From the NCBI GenBank assembly GCA_964459305.1, contig CAYWNA010000055.1, positions 1 through 60,714 of the forward strand: a DNA stretch of 60,714 nt, read 5' to 3'. Below the pieces are notes generated by a model. The model was not told where the DNA came from. It was given only the letters and a program-made list of their open reading frames with translations, and did not search any database. This document shows positions 1-9,312 of this stretch, piece after piece. The number at the start of each line of letters is the position of its first letter. Position 1 is the stretch's first letter. Source of the DNA: CAYWNA01 sp964459305 (GTDB lineage Bacteria > Planctomycetota > Planctomycetia > Pirellulales > Pirellulaceae). The position numbers and the translations under genes were made by a program.

Positions 1-234
1 TTATTGCCCATAAGAATAGCCCAAAGTCGATCCAGGCTGACCGCGCAGGCCATTCTATGGGAAGCGGGCGGAAATAGAATCCCCGTAGGACGAAATGCCA
101 TTCCGTCCGCCAAATCTTTCTTTCAACTTTGGCTTATCGTAGACTGGACGCGTTGAGACGGAGGGTGCCTGGCAGTCCGCGGCGCGTTTTCCGCTTGGCC
201 GGCCTTAAACCGATCGTAGTACGAGGTGCTGCTC

Positions 235-3200
235 ATGATTTTCCGGAATATGCTACTCGCGTTCCTTTCCACGACGTATCTGGCCAGCGCGGTCAACGCG
301 GCCGACACTGGCGCAAACCTGTTTGCCGAGAGTCCGAGTCGGAAGATCGTCGTCCACGTATCGGACAAGGCGGACGATCTGGAACGGTATGCCGCCTCGG
401 AACTCGTTCGCCACGTCGAGCGTATCGGCGGCGCGAAACCCGGTTTGATCAGCGTGGGCAACGAATCGGGCGAGTCGCTTCCAGTCGATGCGAACGTGGT
501 GATCCTGGGCCGCACGGACGACAACCCCCTGCTGAAACGTTTGGCTGAAGCCCGATTCTATGAGCCCAACATATCTGAACAAGGCTATTCGCTGCGTATC
601 GACGTCAACCCTCAGAACCCAGAAGGTAAGAATTGGTTGGCCGTGCTATCGGGCGCCGACTCTCGTGGTGTGCTGTATGCGGTCCGTGATTTTTGCCACT
701 ACCATTTCTACAGCGACGCCACCGGGATCGTTCTGCGCCGCGGGCGGGTATCGCTGGCTCCTGCGTTGAAGGTGCGGATGTTGTCCGAGTCGGGCTGTAA
801 TCTGTTTTCGGCGGCCAACGACCACGAAGGTTTCATGCACAAGCCCAGCCTAAACCGCTTCAGCCGCGACGTGGTCTTCGACAAGCACTACTTCGTCGAT
901 TGGCTCAGCGAATGGAAAGTCAGCCATGTGAATTTCGTCTGGGCGAATTTCGGTGCCTACCGGCAGGCCGCCAAGGATTTCGTCGCCTATGCGCATTCGC
1001 GCGGTGTCCAGGTGTTCGTCCATTACGTGCCCTACCGGCCGGGACACGAGGACCCACCGCCGACGATCACCAAGACCGAGTTAGGCTCGGACGATGCCGC
1101 CGATTGCCCGCGAGATCCGGCGGTGCGCAAATGGTATATGGACCGGCTGACCGAATTGATCACTCAGGAGCCACGCTTCGGCGGCGTGATCATCGAATCA
1201 CCGTATCACGACGGCGTGTACTGCAAGTGCGACACGTGCCGAGGTAGGAAGAACCCATTCCCTGAAAACGTGCTTCTGGCCGAAATGACGGAAATCGTCC
1301 GCCAACACCGGCCCGACATGCCCATCGTGCGCGTCATGAAACAGCCCGTACCGGACGAGGCTACCGCCCGACGGCTTGCGGACGAACTCAAACCGTTGGA
1401 AGGACCGCTCGATTGGCATGTAAACACCTTTCGCGACCGCGAGCATCGGCGAAGGTGGCATGCCTTGGGTCCAAAATTCGGGACTTACCTCAGGCTTTAC
1501 CGTTCAGCCCTGAAAGGCGTGGATGTGCGGGCGGAAATCGACTTCTTGTACAACGACTTCCGCATGAGCGCCGAGCGCAATGTCCACGCGCACGGGTTCT
1601 GCTATCGTTTCTATGGCGGCCGCTACGGGAGTTTTCCCGTCGAGAAAGATCAGCTCATGCTGGCGGAGTATCCCGACCGGCGAGGTCCCCTGTCTTTAGC
1701 CTTGGTCGCCGAAGCGGCTTTCGATCCGTCGGCGGACGCCGAGACTCGCCGCCACAGAATCGATCGCACCCTGGCCATTACCATTCCCGACTATCCCCGA
1801 AACCGTCCTATGACCTCGGACGACCTTACCGACGGTTCGACGGGTGCCCCCACGATACCGATTGTGCAAAACCCGGCCTTTCATCCGGCGGAAAGCAAAC
1901 TGTTTCGGTACCAGTACGGCATCCGGGAATCCGTGTTCACACTGGTGCAGTCATGTGTCGATTTCGACAACGACGGACAACGTGAACTTGTATACGGCTC
2001 GCGAACGCATAAGGCCTGCCATCTACTTCGCGCATCGGACGGTACGGTCTTGTGGAGCAAACCGCTGCCGGGCGCATGTCAGTCGATCTCGGCCCATGAT
2101 CTAAACGGCGACAACCTGTATGAGATTCTCTTTCTGGCGAGCGGTCCCGGCCGGCTGTACGTATTGGATCATGCAGGTCAGATTATCAAACGCTGGGATG
2201 CCGGCGACTGGAAGGTTGGAAACACACCGGTGATCATCGACGCCGATCGTGACGGCATACTGGACGGCTATCTGGGGACACGTTCGAAGTGCTTGGTTCG
2301 TTTGAACATGCAGGATCTTACTTCCATCGCTCGACGGCCGAGTTGGATTCAGTGCGGCTGCCATACCACGGCCATGGATGTGGATGGCGACGGGCGCTGG
2401 GACCTGTTCGCTGGATCCGGAGATGACAAGGGCGCCAAGGGAGTCTTGCACCGTTACGATCCGATCACGCTGGAATCCGTTTGGTCCTACAAGACGGACG
2501 ATAACGCCTCCAGCGCCGATCCGGTGCTGGCCGATATCGACGGCGACGGCCAGGTGGAGATCATCAAGTCGGTGGACAACTATGCCGACGACGACGCTCA
2601 CGACGCCGTCTATGCTTTCGAAACCGACGGTACTGTACTCTGGAAGGTCGAAGGTCTCAGCGGCGAAGATTCCCCGAACGTCGCCGACTTGGACGGCGAC
2701 GGGTCGGTGGAAATCGTGGGCATGACCTTCGGCAGCGAGGTTTACTGCCTTGACGCCAAAGGGCGTTTCAAATGGCGAAAGGATCTGCGCCCGGAATTCG
2801 ACGACAAGGTCCATGCGTACATGACGCCTATCCTCTGTGACTTAGACGGCAGATCAGGGCTTGAGATTTTGGCGCTGACCAACGGTGGCTACTTCGACAC
2901 GCCCGGCCCCGGACGTAACGCGGTGCTGTTCGCGCTATCGCCGTCGGGCGAAATCCTCGACCGCTTCGACGTGGGCGGACCAAGATTCTGGGGAAAGGCA
3001 TTCTGCTCGAACATCGACGACGACCCTTACCTGGAACTGGTTGTTTCCGGCAGCGGTGGTCTGGACGTCGTCCAGACGCGCGGTTTCGGGCCGAATACCG
3101 AGCACTTTCAGCGGCGCCGCGACTACCGCCGGCTGAGCGTCTTGCCCTGGGCGTACGAGGATACGTACTTCATCTATCGCGGCCGAAAACAGGGGCTTGT

Positions 3201-3519
3201 CAACGGCGTCGACAATCTGGTTCTCGAAAGAACCGATGGCCGTAACCGTGATCGGGGAAACTTCGTCACCGAACTCCTCACCTTGCCGCCCGATGCATAT
3301 TTCGACCGTCTGAAGTACATTGCCGATACACCGTCCGGTACCGCCTTTGCAGTGAATATTCTGGACAGCTCAAGGAACGCGATCGTCCAAGACGTGAAAG
3401 ACGGTGCCGAGTTGCACTTGGACCAGCCGGTACGGCTCGAATTCGTTTTCACAACCACCGATGAGGCCGCGAGTCCCATCCTTGATGAATACTCGCTATC
3501 GTTTGATCGAAAGAAGTGA
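235..3519 (+). CDS. Secreted glycosidase-like protein with C-terminal FG-GAP/VCBS propeller
   Basis: The protein has about 1094 residues and starts with a signal peptide ending near VNAAD. Residues 25-160 resemble the alpha/beta N-terminal domain that precedes TIM barrels in GH20/GH67-type enzymes (AASELVRHVERIGG). This is followed by a barrel-like region to about residue 530, with a CKCDTC cysteine cluster near 330. From about 570 to 940 there are repeated calcium-loop motifs (DFDNDGQRE, DVDGDGRWD, DIDGDGQVE, DLDGDGSVE) typical of FG-GAP/VCBS beta-propellers. A further beta-rich tail closes the protein. I chose the ATG at 235 over an in-frame GTG at 226 because an AGGTG-like ribosome site lies at the right distance. 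It is probably exported and acts on polysaccharide, but the exact substrate cannot be read. It is a lone gene convergent with the ATPase cassette. Confidence 0.8.
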   Translation: MIFRNMLLAFLSTTYLASAVNAADTGANLFAESPSRKIVVHVSDKADDLERYAASELVRHVERIGGAKPGLISVGNESGESLPVDANVVILGRTDDNPLLKRLAEARFYEPNISEQGYSLRIDVNPQNPEGKNWLAVLSGADSRGVLYAVRDFCHYHFYSDATGIVLRRGRVSLAPALKVRMLSESGCNLFSAANDHEGFMHKPSLNRFSRDVVFDKHYFVDWLSEWKVSHVNFVWANFGAYRQAAKDFVAYAHSRGVQVFVHYVPYRPGHEDPPPTITKTELGSDDAADCPRDPAVRKWYMDRLTELITQEPRFGGVIIESPYHDGVYCKCDTCRGRKNPFPENVLLAEMTEIVRQHRPDMPIVRVMKQPVPDEATARRLADELKPLEGPLDWHVNTFRDREHRRRWHALGPKFGTYLRLYRSALKGVDVRAEIDFLYNDFRMSAERNVHAHGFCYRFYGGRYGSFPVEKDQLMLAEYPDRRGPLSLALVAEAAFDPSADAETRRHRIDRTLAITIPDYPRNRPMTSDDLTDGSTGAPTIPIVQNPAFHPAESKLFRYQYGIRESVFTLVQSCVDFDNDGQRELVYGSRTHKACHLLRASDGTVLWSKPLPGACQSISAHDLNGDNLYEILFLASGPGRLYVLDHAGQIIKRWDAGDWKVGNTPVIIDADRDGILDGYLGTRSKCLVRLNMQDLTSIARRPSWIQCGCHTTAMDVDGDGRWDLFAGSGDDKGAKGVLHRYDPITLESVWSYKTDDNASSADPVLADIDGDGQVEIIKSVDNYADDDAHDAVYAFETDGTVLWKVEGLSGEDSPNVADLDGDGSVEIVGMTFGSEVYCLDAKGRFKWRKDLRPEFDDKVHAYMTPILCDLDGRSGLEILALTNGGYFDTPGPGRNAVLFALSPSGEILDRFDVGGPRFWGKAFCSNIDDDPYLELVVSGSGGLDVVQTRGFGPNTEHFQRRRDYRRLSVLPWAYEDTYFIYRGRKQGLVNGVDNLVLERTDGRNRDRGNFVTELLTLPPDAYFDRLKYIADTPSGTAFAVNILDSSRNAIVQDVKDGAELHLDQPVRLEFVFTTTDEAASPILDEYSLSFDRKK

Positions 3520-3633
3520 ACGCCCGCTTCCCTCACTTCTCTCGTATCGGCGCCCACAACGGTACGGACAACGCGGATTGACTCGCGAGGGGAGCGAGAA
3601 CAAACGATCGCTACAACAGCAATCCGCTGTGCA

Positions 3634-4128
3634 TCAGGCCGTATCCAATGGTGTCACAACGTGGCTATCACTCCGGATTGCTGCCACAAGTTCCGCCACG
3701 GCAGATTCCAGTCGGCGAAATGAACGAAGCCCTCGATCTCGAACAAAACCAAGGTCGAGCAGGTCCGTCAATGCTGCTTGGTCCCTGGTCGGCTTATAGC
3801 CACCTTGCACCACGCTGCCTAGCCATCCCTTCGCATTCCGCGGACTCTCTTCCAGGTCACCATCCGGAACCTCCACATCTGCAGGCGCAGCCGCACGTCC
3901 ATCAGGAAGAGTCTTGCCCGCAAATGATTCGATCCCGGCGATCAGCCAAGACTCGTATTCTTGCCGGGCGAAAACCGTGGCAACCGAGAAGATCGAGCCA
4001 CCTCCTACTGGGATCGCTTCCTTGGCGAGTGCCTTTGCTACCTTGGCTGCACAGAACGTGCCCCGTCCCACTTTCCTTACATCACCATCTAGAATCAAGA
4101 GAACGCCGCCAACATTGGATCGCTTCAT
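3634..4128 (-). CDS. DUF4276-like (Toprim-like) protein, N-terminally short
   Basis: The 164-residue protein matches the C-terminal two thirds of the DUF4276 pattern as I know it: a hydrophobic strand ending in LILDGD (residues 11-16), then an FARQEYESWLIAG segment, then RNAKGWL and a SFRRLE motif near the end. Full members are usually about 180-245 residues and begin with a VEG-x-GE strand, which would supply the Toprim-like glutamate. That strand is absent here: the protein goes from MKRS straight to the DGD strand. The upstream frame is closed by a stop at 4186-4188 and has no alternative start. The start ATG overlaps the ATPase stop (ATGA), so the two genes are translationally coupled. 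It is either an eroded effector or a divergent short variant. Confidence 0.6.
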   Translation of the reverse strand: MKRSNVGGVLLILDGDVRKVGRGTFCAAKVAKALAKEAIPVGGGSIFSVATVFARQEYESWLIAGIESFAGKTLPDGRAAAPADVEVPDGDLEESPRNAKGWLGSVVQGGYKPTRDQAALTDLLDLGFVRDRGLRSFRRLESAVAELVAAIRSDSHVVTPLDTA

Positions 4129-5264
4129 GCGCCAGCGGGCTCCGATGCGGTGGACTGGATTCTCGCCGGATCTACAGTGAGCAGTTCACCGGGGTCCAGC
4201 AGGTCGTCTTGGATGGCCTCTTGCTGCTCGCTTGAAATCGGACCGATCCGAGTTTCGAAGCCGTCAAGTTCCACGACGCGGATCTGTTCCGCGTCAAAAT
4301 GGTCAAGCAACTTCGGGCTGTGCGTAGTTAAGATGGCTTGCCCCCGACCGTCCAAGGGAGCCACCTTGAACTCCTCAGCCAACAGTGCCAGCGCACCGGG
4401 ATGGATCCCATCTTCAGGATGCTCGAAAATCGACGTTTGCTTAGGTGGTCGCTGATAGAGGGCAAGCAGGTGGGCATAGAATCTGCGAAAGCCATCTGAT
4501 TGTTGGGCAAGTTGCAGAGCCAATGTCTTTCCATCGAACTTGTGGCCGACTACGACATGGCCTGGGTTTCGAATGTCGTTCAACTCGACCGAAGAAACAG
4601 AAGGGTTCAGGCGTTGGAGCGCGGCAACCATGTTCTTCCGAACGTTCAAATCCTGCAAGTTGCTCACGACGTCCTTGAGAGCATCAAGGTAGTTGGTCGC
4701 GTCGTCATTCAGTCCCGTTGCTGATTGTTCTTGCTTGCCGCCGCAAAGAACCTTGGCGGGAAAAATATAACAGCCGATTCCTGACGTCAGGGCTGTGAAC
4801 GCGATGACAACTTCTGAGATAGAGGGAATCCGTCCGAGCACGATCGGCCCAGCTTCTGGGACCTGCAACAATTCGGGCGCAGCGACCCATTCTGATTGGC
4901 GGTTTCCCTCCCGTCGTTGGTGGAATAAGTATCCATCACCGAGCCGAAGGCTCTCTTCAACCGGAGGGGCCTGCGGGCCCTGCTTCGCGAGGCTCAGTGC
5001 ATATGTAAACCTCTCCTCCACACCAACGATCGAGAACTCCATCTCAAACCGCGTTTGCGCATCAGGCACTGTCGCCGGCTTCACCTGCGGCCACATCTGT
5101 TGCGTCTTTTGCGGAGGAGATAGTACATCGCGTAGACATCGAAGCGACTCGACGAAGTTCGATTTGCCCGTCCCGCTTCTGCCCACGAGCACAGTGACCG
5201 ATGAAAGATCGACTGTTACGTCGAGGATGCTTTTGAAGTTCTGGACGCGATAACGATGAATCAT
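4125..5264 (-). CDS. AAA family ATPase (AAA_21/AAA_15 type)
   Basis: The 379-residue ATPase opens with the SMC/RecF-like strand IHRYRVQNFKSI and a Walker A motif GRSGTGKS at about residues 28-35. Near residues 280-300 is the Walker B region in the variant form IFEHPEDGIHPGAL, followed by the ILTTHSPKLLDHF switch typical of AAA_21/AAA_15 ATPases. Between them lies a helical insertion. This family powers several two-gene defence modules (for example PARIS- and RloAB-type ATPase plus Toprim effector) as well as OLD-like nucleases. The downstream gene overlaps it by 4 bp and is DUF4276-like, which supports a two-component module. A 40-codon ORF sits about 20 bp upstream. All key ATPase motifs appear intact. 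Confidence 0.85.
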   Translation of the reverse strand: MIHRYRVQNFKSILDVTVDLSSVTVLVGRSGTGKSNFVESLRCLRDVLSPPQKTQQMWPQVKPATVPDAQTRFEMEFSIVGVEERFTYALSLAKQGPQAPPVEESLRLGDGYLFHQRREGNRQSEWVAAPELLQVPEAGPIVLGRIPSISEVVIAFTALTSGIGCYIFPAKVLCGGKQEQSATGLNDDATNYLDALKDVVSNLQDLNVRKNMVAALQRLNPSVSSVELNDIRNPGHVVVGHKFDGKTLALQLAQQSDGFRRFYAHLLALYQRPPKQTSIFEHPEDGIHPGALALLAEEFKVAPLDGRGQAILTTHSPKLLDHFDAEQIRVVELDGFETRIGPISSEQQEAIQDDLLDPGELLTVDPARIQSTASEPAGA

Positions 5265-5284
5265 GCTGGCCTCGGACCTAGAGG

Positions 5285-5407
5285 TTACTGTGCATTTGCG
5301 CCTCCACTGACGCGAACATTTTCATCGATAATGGGCCATGAAGCGTCGCGAAGCTCACGAGGTGGAAATTCAATTATCGCAACACGCCCTTCTTCGCCGA
5401 GCCCCAT
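5285..5407 (-). CDS. Possible 40-aa leader gene of the ATPase cassette
   Basis: The ORF begins at ATG 5407, preceded by a GAAGGA ribosome site at 6-nt spacing, and ends 20 bp before the ATPase start. The product begins MGLGEEGRVAIIEFPP and reads like a small soluble protein with alternating hydrophobic strands. The same frame is open for twelve codons upstream of the ATG and those codons also read protein-like (NEKFITLEGLV), back to a stop at 5444-5446. An older start may therefore have been lost by a small indel near 5440. I recognise no family. Short size is the main reason for doubt; position and ribosome site support it. Confidence 0.4.
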   Translation of the reverse strand: MGLGEEGRVAIIEFPPRELRDASWPIIDENVRVSGGANAQ

Positions 5408-5506
5408 AACAAGTCCTTCAAGCGTGATGAACTTCTCATTGCATTATGTTGCCATTCCGTTCTGAGTCAACCTGTCAAGCACATCCGACGAACTTGCGCT
5501 TGATGG

Positions 5507-6457
5507 TCACGCGAAGAAGAAGACCTTTTCGGCGGTCTTGCGGAGTAGCCATTGTCGATCTTCGGCCGAGGTGAAGTCGAGCCGGTCGCGAACGAGGCTG
5601 ATGGACGCGGCGTAGTTGTTCTCGCCCTGAATCTGATAGGGCGAATCGCTCGCCCACATCAGCCGCTGCGGGCCGAAGGTTTCGAACAATCGTTTGATCA
5701 TCGGCACCAACTCCAAATGCGGCGGTCGCTTCTTGCCAAGGGCATAGTACGCGGAAATCTTCACGCTGACGTGTTTGTGCCGAGCCAGTCGGCAGAGATT
5801 CCGGATATCCGTGTCGCGCATTTGACTGTCCGCGCCAATCCTTGCGAAATGGTCGATCACCACGGGCGTGTCGGCGTAGCGCGCGCACATGTCATCTACA
5901 CCAGGCAAGTGCTCGGCATCGATCAAACAGCACATCGCCTGACGCGTCTCGGCACCGGTCGCCCACATCTCCTGCATGCCAGGCGTTCCAAGCCATCGAT
6001 CAGGGTTCTGCTTGCGAATGAACGGCGTGATGCGAAAGCCCGTAACGCCGCGCGGCAACAGCCGTTTCATGTCGGCACCGGTTTCGGGCCGTGTGTCGTC
6101 GACCATGCCCACACACCGAAACCGTTGCGGATGACGCTGCACCACGTCGAGCAGGTACGAGTTGTTGAATGCGTGATAGAGCGAATGTTGAATCAGCACG
6201 ACGCGTCGAACGCCCTCCGGACGAGCAATCGCCATCAGCTCGTCGTCGGTGAAGCTCGGTGGGTCGAGGTCCTCCTTGCTAAGCCCCGGCGCAAGCGGGA
6301 AACGGTCGGTCTCGGGCGGCCAGACGTGCGAATGAGCGTCGATCCAGGAAGCGTCATCAGACTGGTCTGCAGCATGAGACTTCAGGCCGGCCAGCCCCAC
6401 AGTCGCGGCACCTACGGCAATCGCTTTTCGTCGAGTCATGAGATCAGTCCGTTTCAT
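5507..6457 (-). CDS. Exported amidohydrolase (Amidohydro_2 / COG3618 type)
   Basis: The 316-residue protein starts at ATG 6457 (an ATG at 6439 is also possible), giving a short n-region, then TRRKAIAVG and a hydrophobic stretch, that is, a Tat-like signal. The mature part opens with WIDAHSHVWPPE, the HxH metal site of the amidohydrolase TIM barrel. It continues with VVLIQHSLYH, then GFRITPFIR, a VVIDHFARIG strand and LMWASDSPY, which carries the late Asp. This is the layout of 2-pyrone-4,6-dicarboxylate-lactonase-like metal-dependent hydrolases. It is transcribed divergently from the broken heparinase gene. The substrate is unknown. Confidence 0.85.
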   Translation of the reverse strand: MKRTDLMTRRKAIAVGAATVGLAGLKSHAADQSDDASWIDAHSHVWPPETDRFPLAPGLSKEDLDPPSFTDDELMAIARPEGVRRVVLIQHSLYHAFNNSYLLDVVQRHPQRFRCVGMVDDTRPETGADMKRLLPRGVTGFRITPFIRKQNPDRWLGTPGMQEMWATGAETRQAMCCLIDAEHLPGVDDMCARYADTPVVIDHFARIGADSQMRDTDIRNLCRLARHKHVSVKISAYYALGKKRPPHLELVPMIKRLFETFGPQRLMWASDSPYQIQGENNYAASISLVRDRLDFTSAEDRQWLLRKTAEKVFFFA

Positions 6458-6643
6458 GGTACTGGTCGCCTTCGTGAGATTCGGAGCCCATCCCGTTTGT
6501 GTAATGATGCCCAACGCTTCGTCGCGCCGCGTCAAACTCCTTGAATTGTAGACGAGAGGAAGATGGCATGGTAGCCTGACGGGCGCCGTGAGCTCGGTCT
6601 ATCGAATCCCCGCCGCAATGGAGCATTCCATGGAGATGAGACG

Positions 6644-7306
6644 ATGAGAGGAACCATGCTGCGATTGTTGGCGGGAGGCTTTCTTCTCGCATCTGCCATC
6701 CAATCCAAGGCGGAGGATGGTGCGCTGAGATGGTTGCAGAAGCCCATCGCTTGGATGGTCGGTCAACAGACTCGTATTGTGATTCAGACGCCGCCCGATT
6801 GCGGATCATTAGAAGTAACGATGCCCGATCAAGTGGAGCTGTTCGATCGGTGGCCTTGGCGACAGGGCCAGACGAGTCAGAAATTCTACTTTCGGGCGAA
6901 GGCGCCCCTGGCCGAGAGCAAGTTGGAGTTCACATCCGGGAAGTATTCTCTGGTTTTGCCTATCGAAATCCTCAGTTGGGCACAATCAAGAGAGCCACGC
7001 AAGTTTGAACAGTGGGACCTGCCGCGAGTCTTCCCGATGGATGGGAAGGACGAGCCGAAAAAGGGAATCACTTTTCTGGATGAGGACGTGCTGAGCCAAC
7101 TTCGCAAAGCAGGCCTGTCCGGCGTGGATAAGATTGCCAACAGCCTGCCTGAAGATGCAGAGCTGTATTACTCTCTGCCCGAGACGACCATTCCGCGAGC
7201 GGTCTTCGTGCAATACCATCGGCCGAAGGGTTGCCCCATCTGCGGTCCGAAGATCTTCGAAGGGCGCTCAAGAACCTGTTCGACTTCTGCGTCAACTTCA
7301 ACCTGA
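6644..7306 (+). pseudogene. Heparinase II/III-like protein, N-terminal fragment
   Basis: This frame encodes a signal peptide (MRGTMLRLLAGGFLL) and a beta-rich N-terminal domain, then reaches PKGCPICGPKIFEG, the cysteine knuckle that normally introduces the (alpha/alpha) toroid of secreted heparinase II/III-like lyases. Directly afterwards, near 7258-7266, it runs out of family sequence and stops at 7304-7306. The neighbouring frame picks up with a segment that belongs much further into such proteins. I read this as a gene with an internal deletion plus frame change. The ATG at 6644 has a usable AGATGAGACG-type upstream region. Confidence 0.7.
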
Positions 7307-9312
7307 TCGGCCGCACACATGCGCAGACCGGCGATTGCGGCGATGTGGCCAAGGCTGGTCCGTTAGGCCGTTTTCAGACCACCGACGTGCAACCTAGATG
7401 GTTTCAAGGACCCTACGCGCTGACGCGTGATCCTCGCTTTGCGACGGTCCTATATGATCCGCAAACCAACGCTCCTATACCCGACGTAACAGATTCGAAG
7501 CTGCGCGAAGATATCGAGAAGGTTGTCGCCGAGCACGGTTGCAGCATTCAATCACCCAGTAACGTCTGCGACGGCTACGGACACGCGATCCTTCGGTCGG
7601 GCAAAGGAGACGATCGCCGTGCGTTGTGGATTCGCTACGGTCGTCACCGTGGCCACGCTCATGACGATATGCTGACCATCGGCTGGGAAGGCAAAATGCG
7701 GAAGCTGCTGCCTGAATTGGGTTATCCGCACTCGTGGACCTTTCGAAGACCGTGGGAGGGCAATTGGGCTGCACATTACTGCGTACGGATAGTCGGCGGC
7801 CCAAGTCATCGTAGCCGCGGGCACTGCAAACTCTTCGCCGACGGCCCCTGGGCGCGAGTGGCCACGGCGTATTCGCCCGCACATCAAGACGTAGGAGCAC
7901 CGGCGGTGTACAAAATGTTGCCCGATTTGGCGACGGAACGGACCATCGCCTTGATCGATCTGAACGACACCGACTCCTACGCGGTTGACGTGTCTTACGC
8001 AACCGGTGGGACGGATCACTATTGGAGCTTCCACGGCCCTCGCTGCGAACGAGACGGTGTCGTCACGGGTCTGGAACTGCAGAAGCAAGAGAAAGGCACC
8101 TTGGCCGGATCAGATGTTCCGTACGGACAGGGTGACGACTGGGGCAAGCAGAATCCTCAGTTGAGTGCGTTCCCCTACCTGTACGACGTAGCACGGGCTA
8201 AGACCGATAAGGAATGGTCGGTCGACTGGGCTTTGGAGGAGCATCCAGACATCCATGTCAGAATGACTTCGCTGCCCTTCCATGATGCGGAAGTCAACCT
8301 TGCAAAAGGCAAGCCGCCCGGTGGGGGAAAACCGTACGAGCTCCAGTGGGCCATCGCCCATACCAGCGGGGATGATCCGCATCGCAGTCGTTTCTTGGAT
8401 GTCATCGAAGTCTACGAGGGAAGACGTTTGGTCGACGACGTGAAACGTCTTCCAACAACGAAAGGGAACGACGGCAATCACCCGCCGGTTGCGATTCAAG
8501 TGTGCTGCGGCGAGCGAATCGACACGGTCATCTGCGGACGTAACAAGCAGCAGACCGAAGCTGGTAACGTCACAACCGACGGTGACTTCGCCATCTGGTC
8601 CGAAACGAATGGCGTTCTGACCGGCGTCTATCTGGTCGGCGGACAATTGCTTAAGAAAGGCGGCCTCGGAGTTGATGCTGCGGCGAGCGAATGGCGAGGA
8701 CGGATCACGAAAGTCGACTACAGGAACCGCAGAGTGGACGTCCGGCCCGCGGCTCCTTACCCCGCAGCTCTGGTAGGACTCCAAGTGCGCATCGAAAACG
8801 AGTTCAGTGATTGTACGCATCTCGTCAAGGCTGCTGAAAACGAGGCCGGCATTTGCCGACTCACTCTGGAATTGGATCCTCGAATCTGTGAAGGGCCTGT
8901 AGTGAAAGTGGCGAAGAGTGCCATCACCAGCGGTGTCAGCCTGCATTTGACGGGCCTGCGATACTGCCATGGGAAGACGCTGACCAATGAGGATGGCTCG
9001 GCAGTCTACCGAGTCAGTGGAGTAACAGGACGGCAGACGGTTTGGATTGATCAGGAGGAACATGAAGAACTGTCAGCCGATCAGTTGGAGGAGCAGTTCG
9101 GCGACCTAGACGGTGACGGAATCAAACGACTTCTCATCTACGACTACGGTGTGGGCGACGAGGTCTGCGCGCCGACGGTCGTATCCCTGCCTGGTACTCA
9201 CCGTCCGCGTCGAAAACCCATCACGAAAATCCCAAGAAAGAAAAAAGGACGGATGAGAATCCGCCCTTCTACGGTTTTTCGAGCGTGCGAGGCGATCCGG
9301 CCGGCCTATTGA
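7231..9312 (+). pseudogene. Heparinase II/III-like protein, C-terminal fragment
   Basis: From about 7260 the frame reads ALKNLFDFCVNFNLIGRT, then HAQTGDCGDV and further into the beta-sandwich part of a heparinase II/III-like lyase. The segment RYGRHRGHAHDDMLTIGW contains the H-x-H-x-D cluster typical of the catalytic and zinc region. The preceding toroid half, several hundred residues in relatives, is missing. The C-terminal 30 or so residues (RKKKGRMRIRP onward) are encoded across a transcription terminator, and the stop overlaps the end of the opposing operon by 7 bp, so the original stop may also be lost. Translation from an internal start is possible but the lyase fold would be incomplete. 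Confidence 0.7.
9236..9268 (-). terminator. Intrinsic terminator of the ExbB/ExbD-like operon
   Basis: On the minus strand AAGGGCGGAT, loop TCTC, ATCCGTCCTT forms a 10-bp stem (one G-U pair) followed at once by a T-rich run (TTTTTTCTTTCTT). It lies about 40 bp beyond the stop of the last operon gene at 9306. On the plus strand the same hairpin is followed by a shorter T-run, so it may work in both directions. Confidence 0.8.

Noticed and set aside
2101..2814. Long antisense frame in the first gene
   Set aside because: It mirrors the VCBS-repeat codons of a clear secreted protein; GC-rich DNA leaves the antisense strand open.
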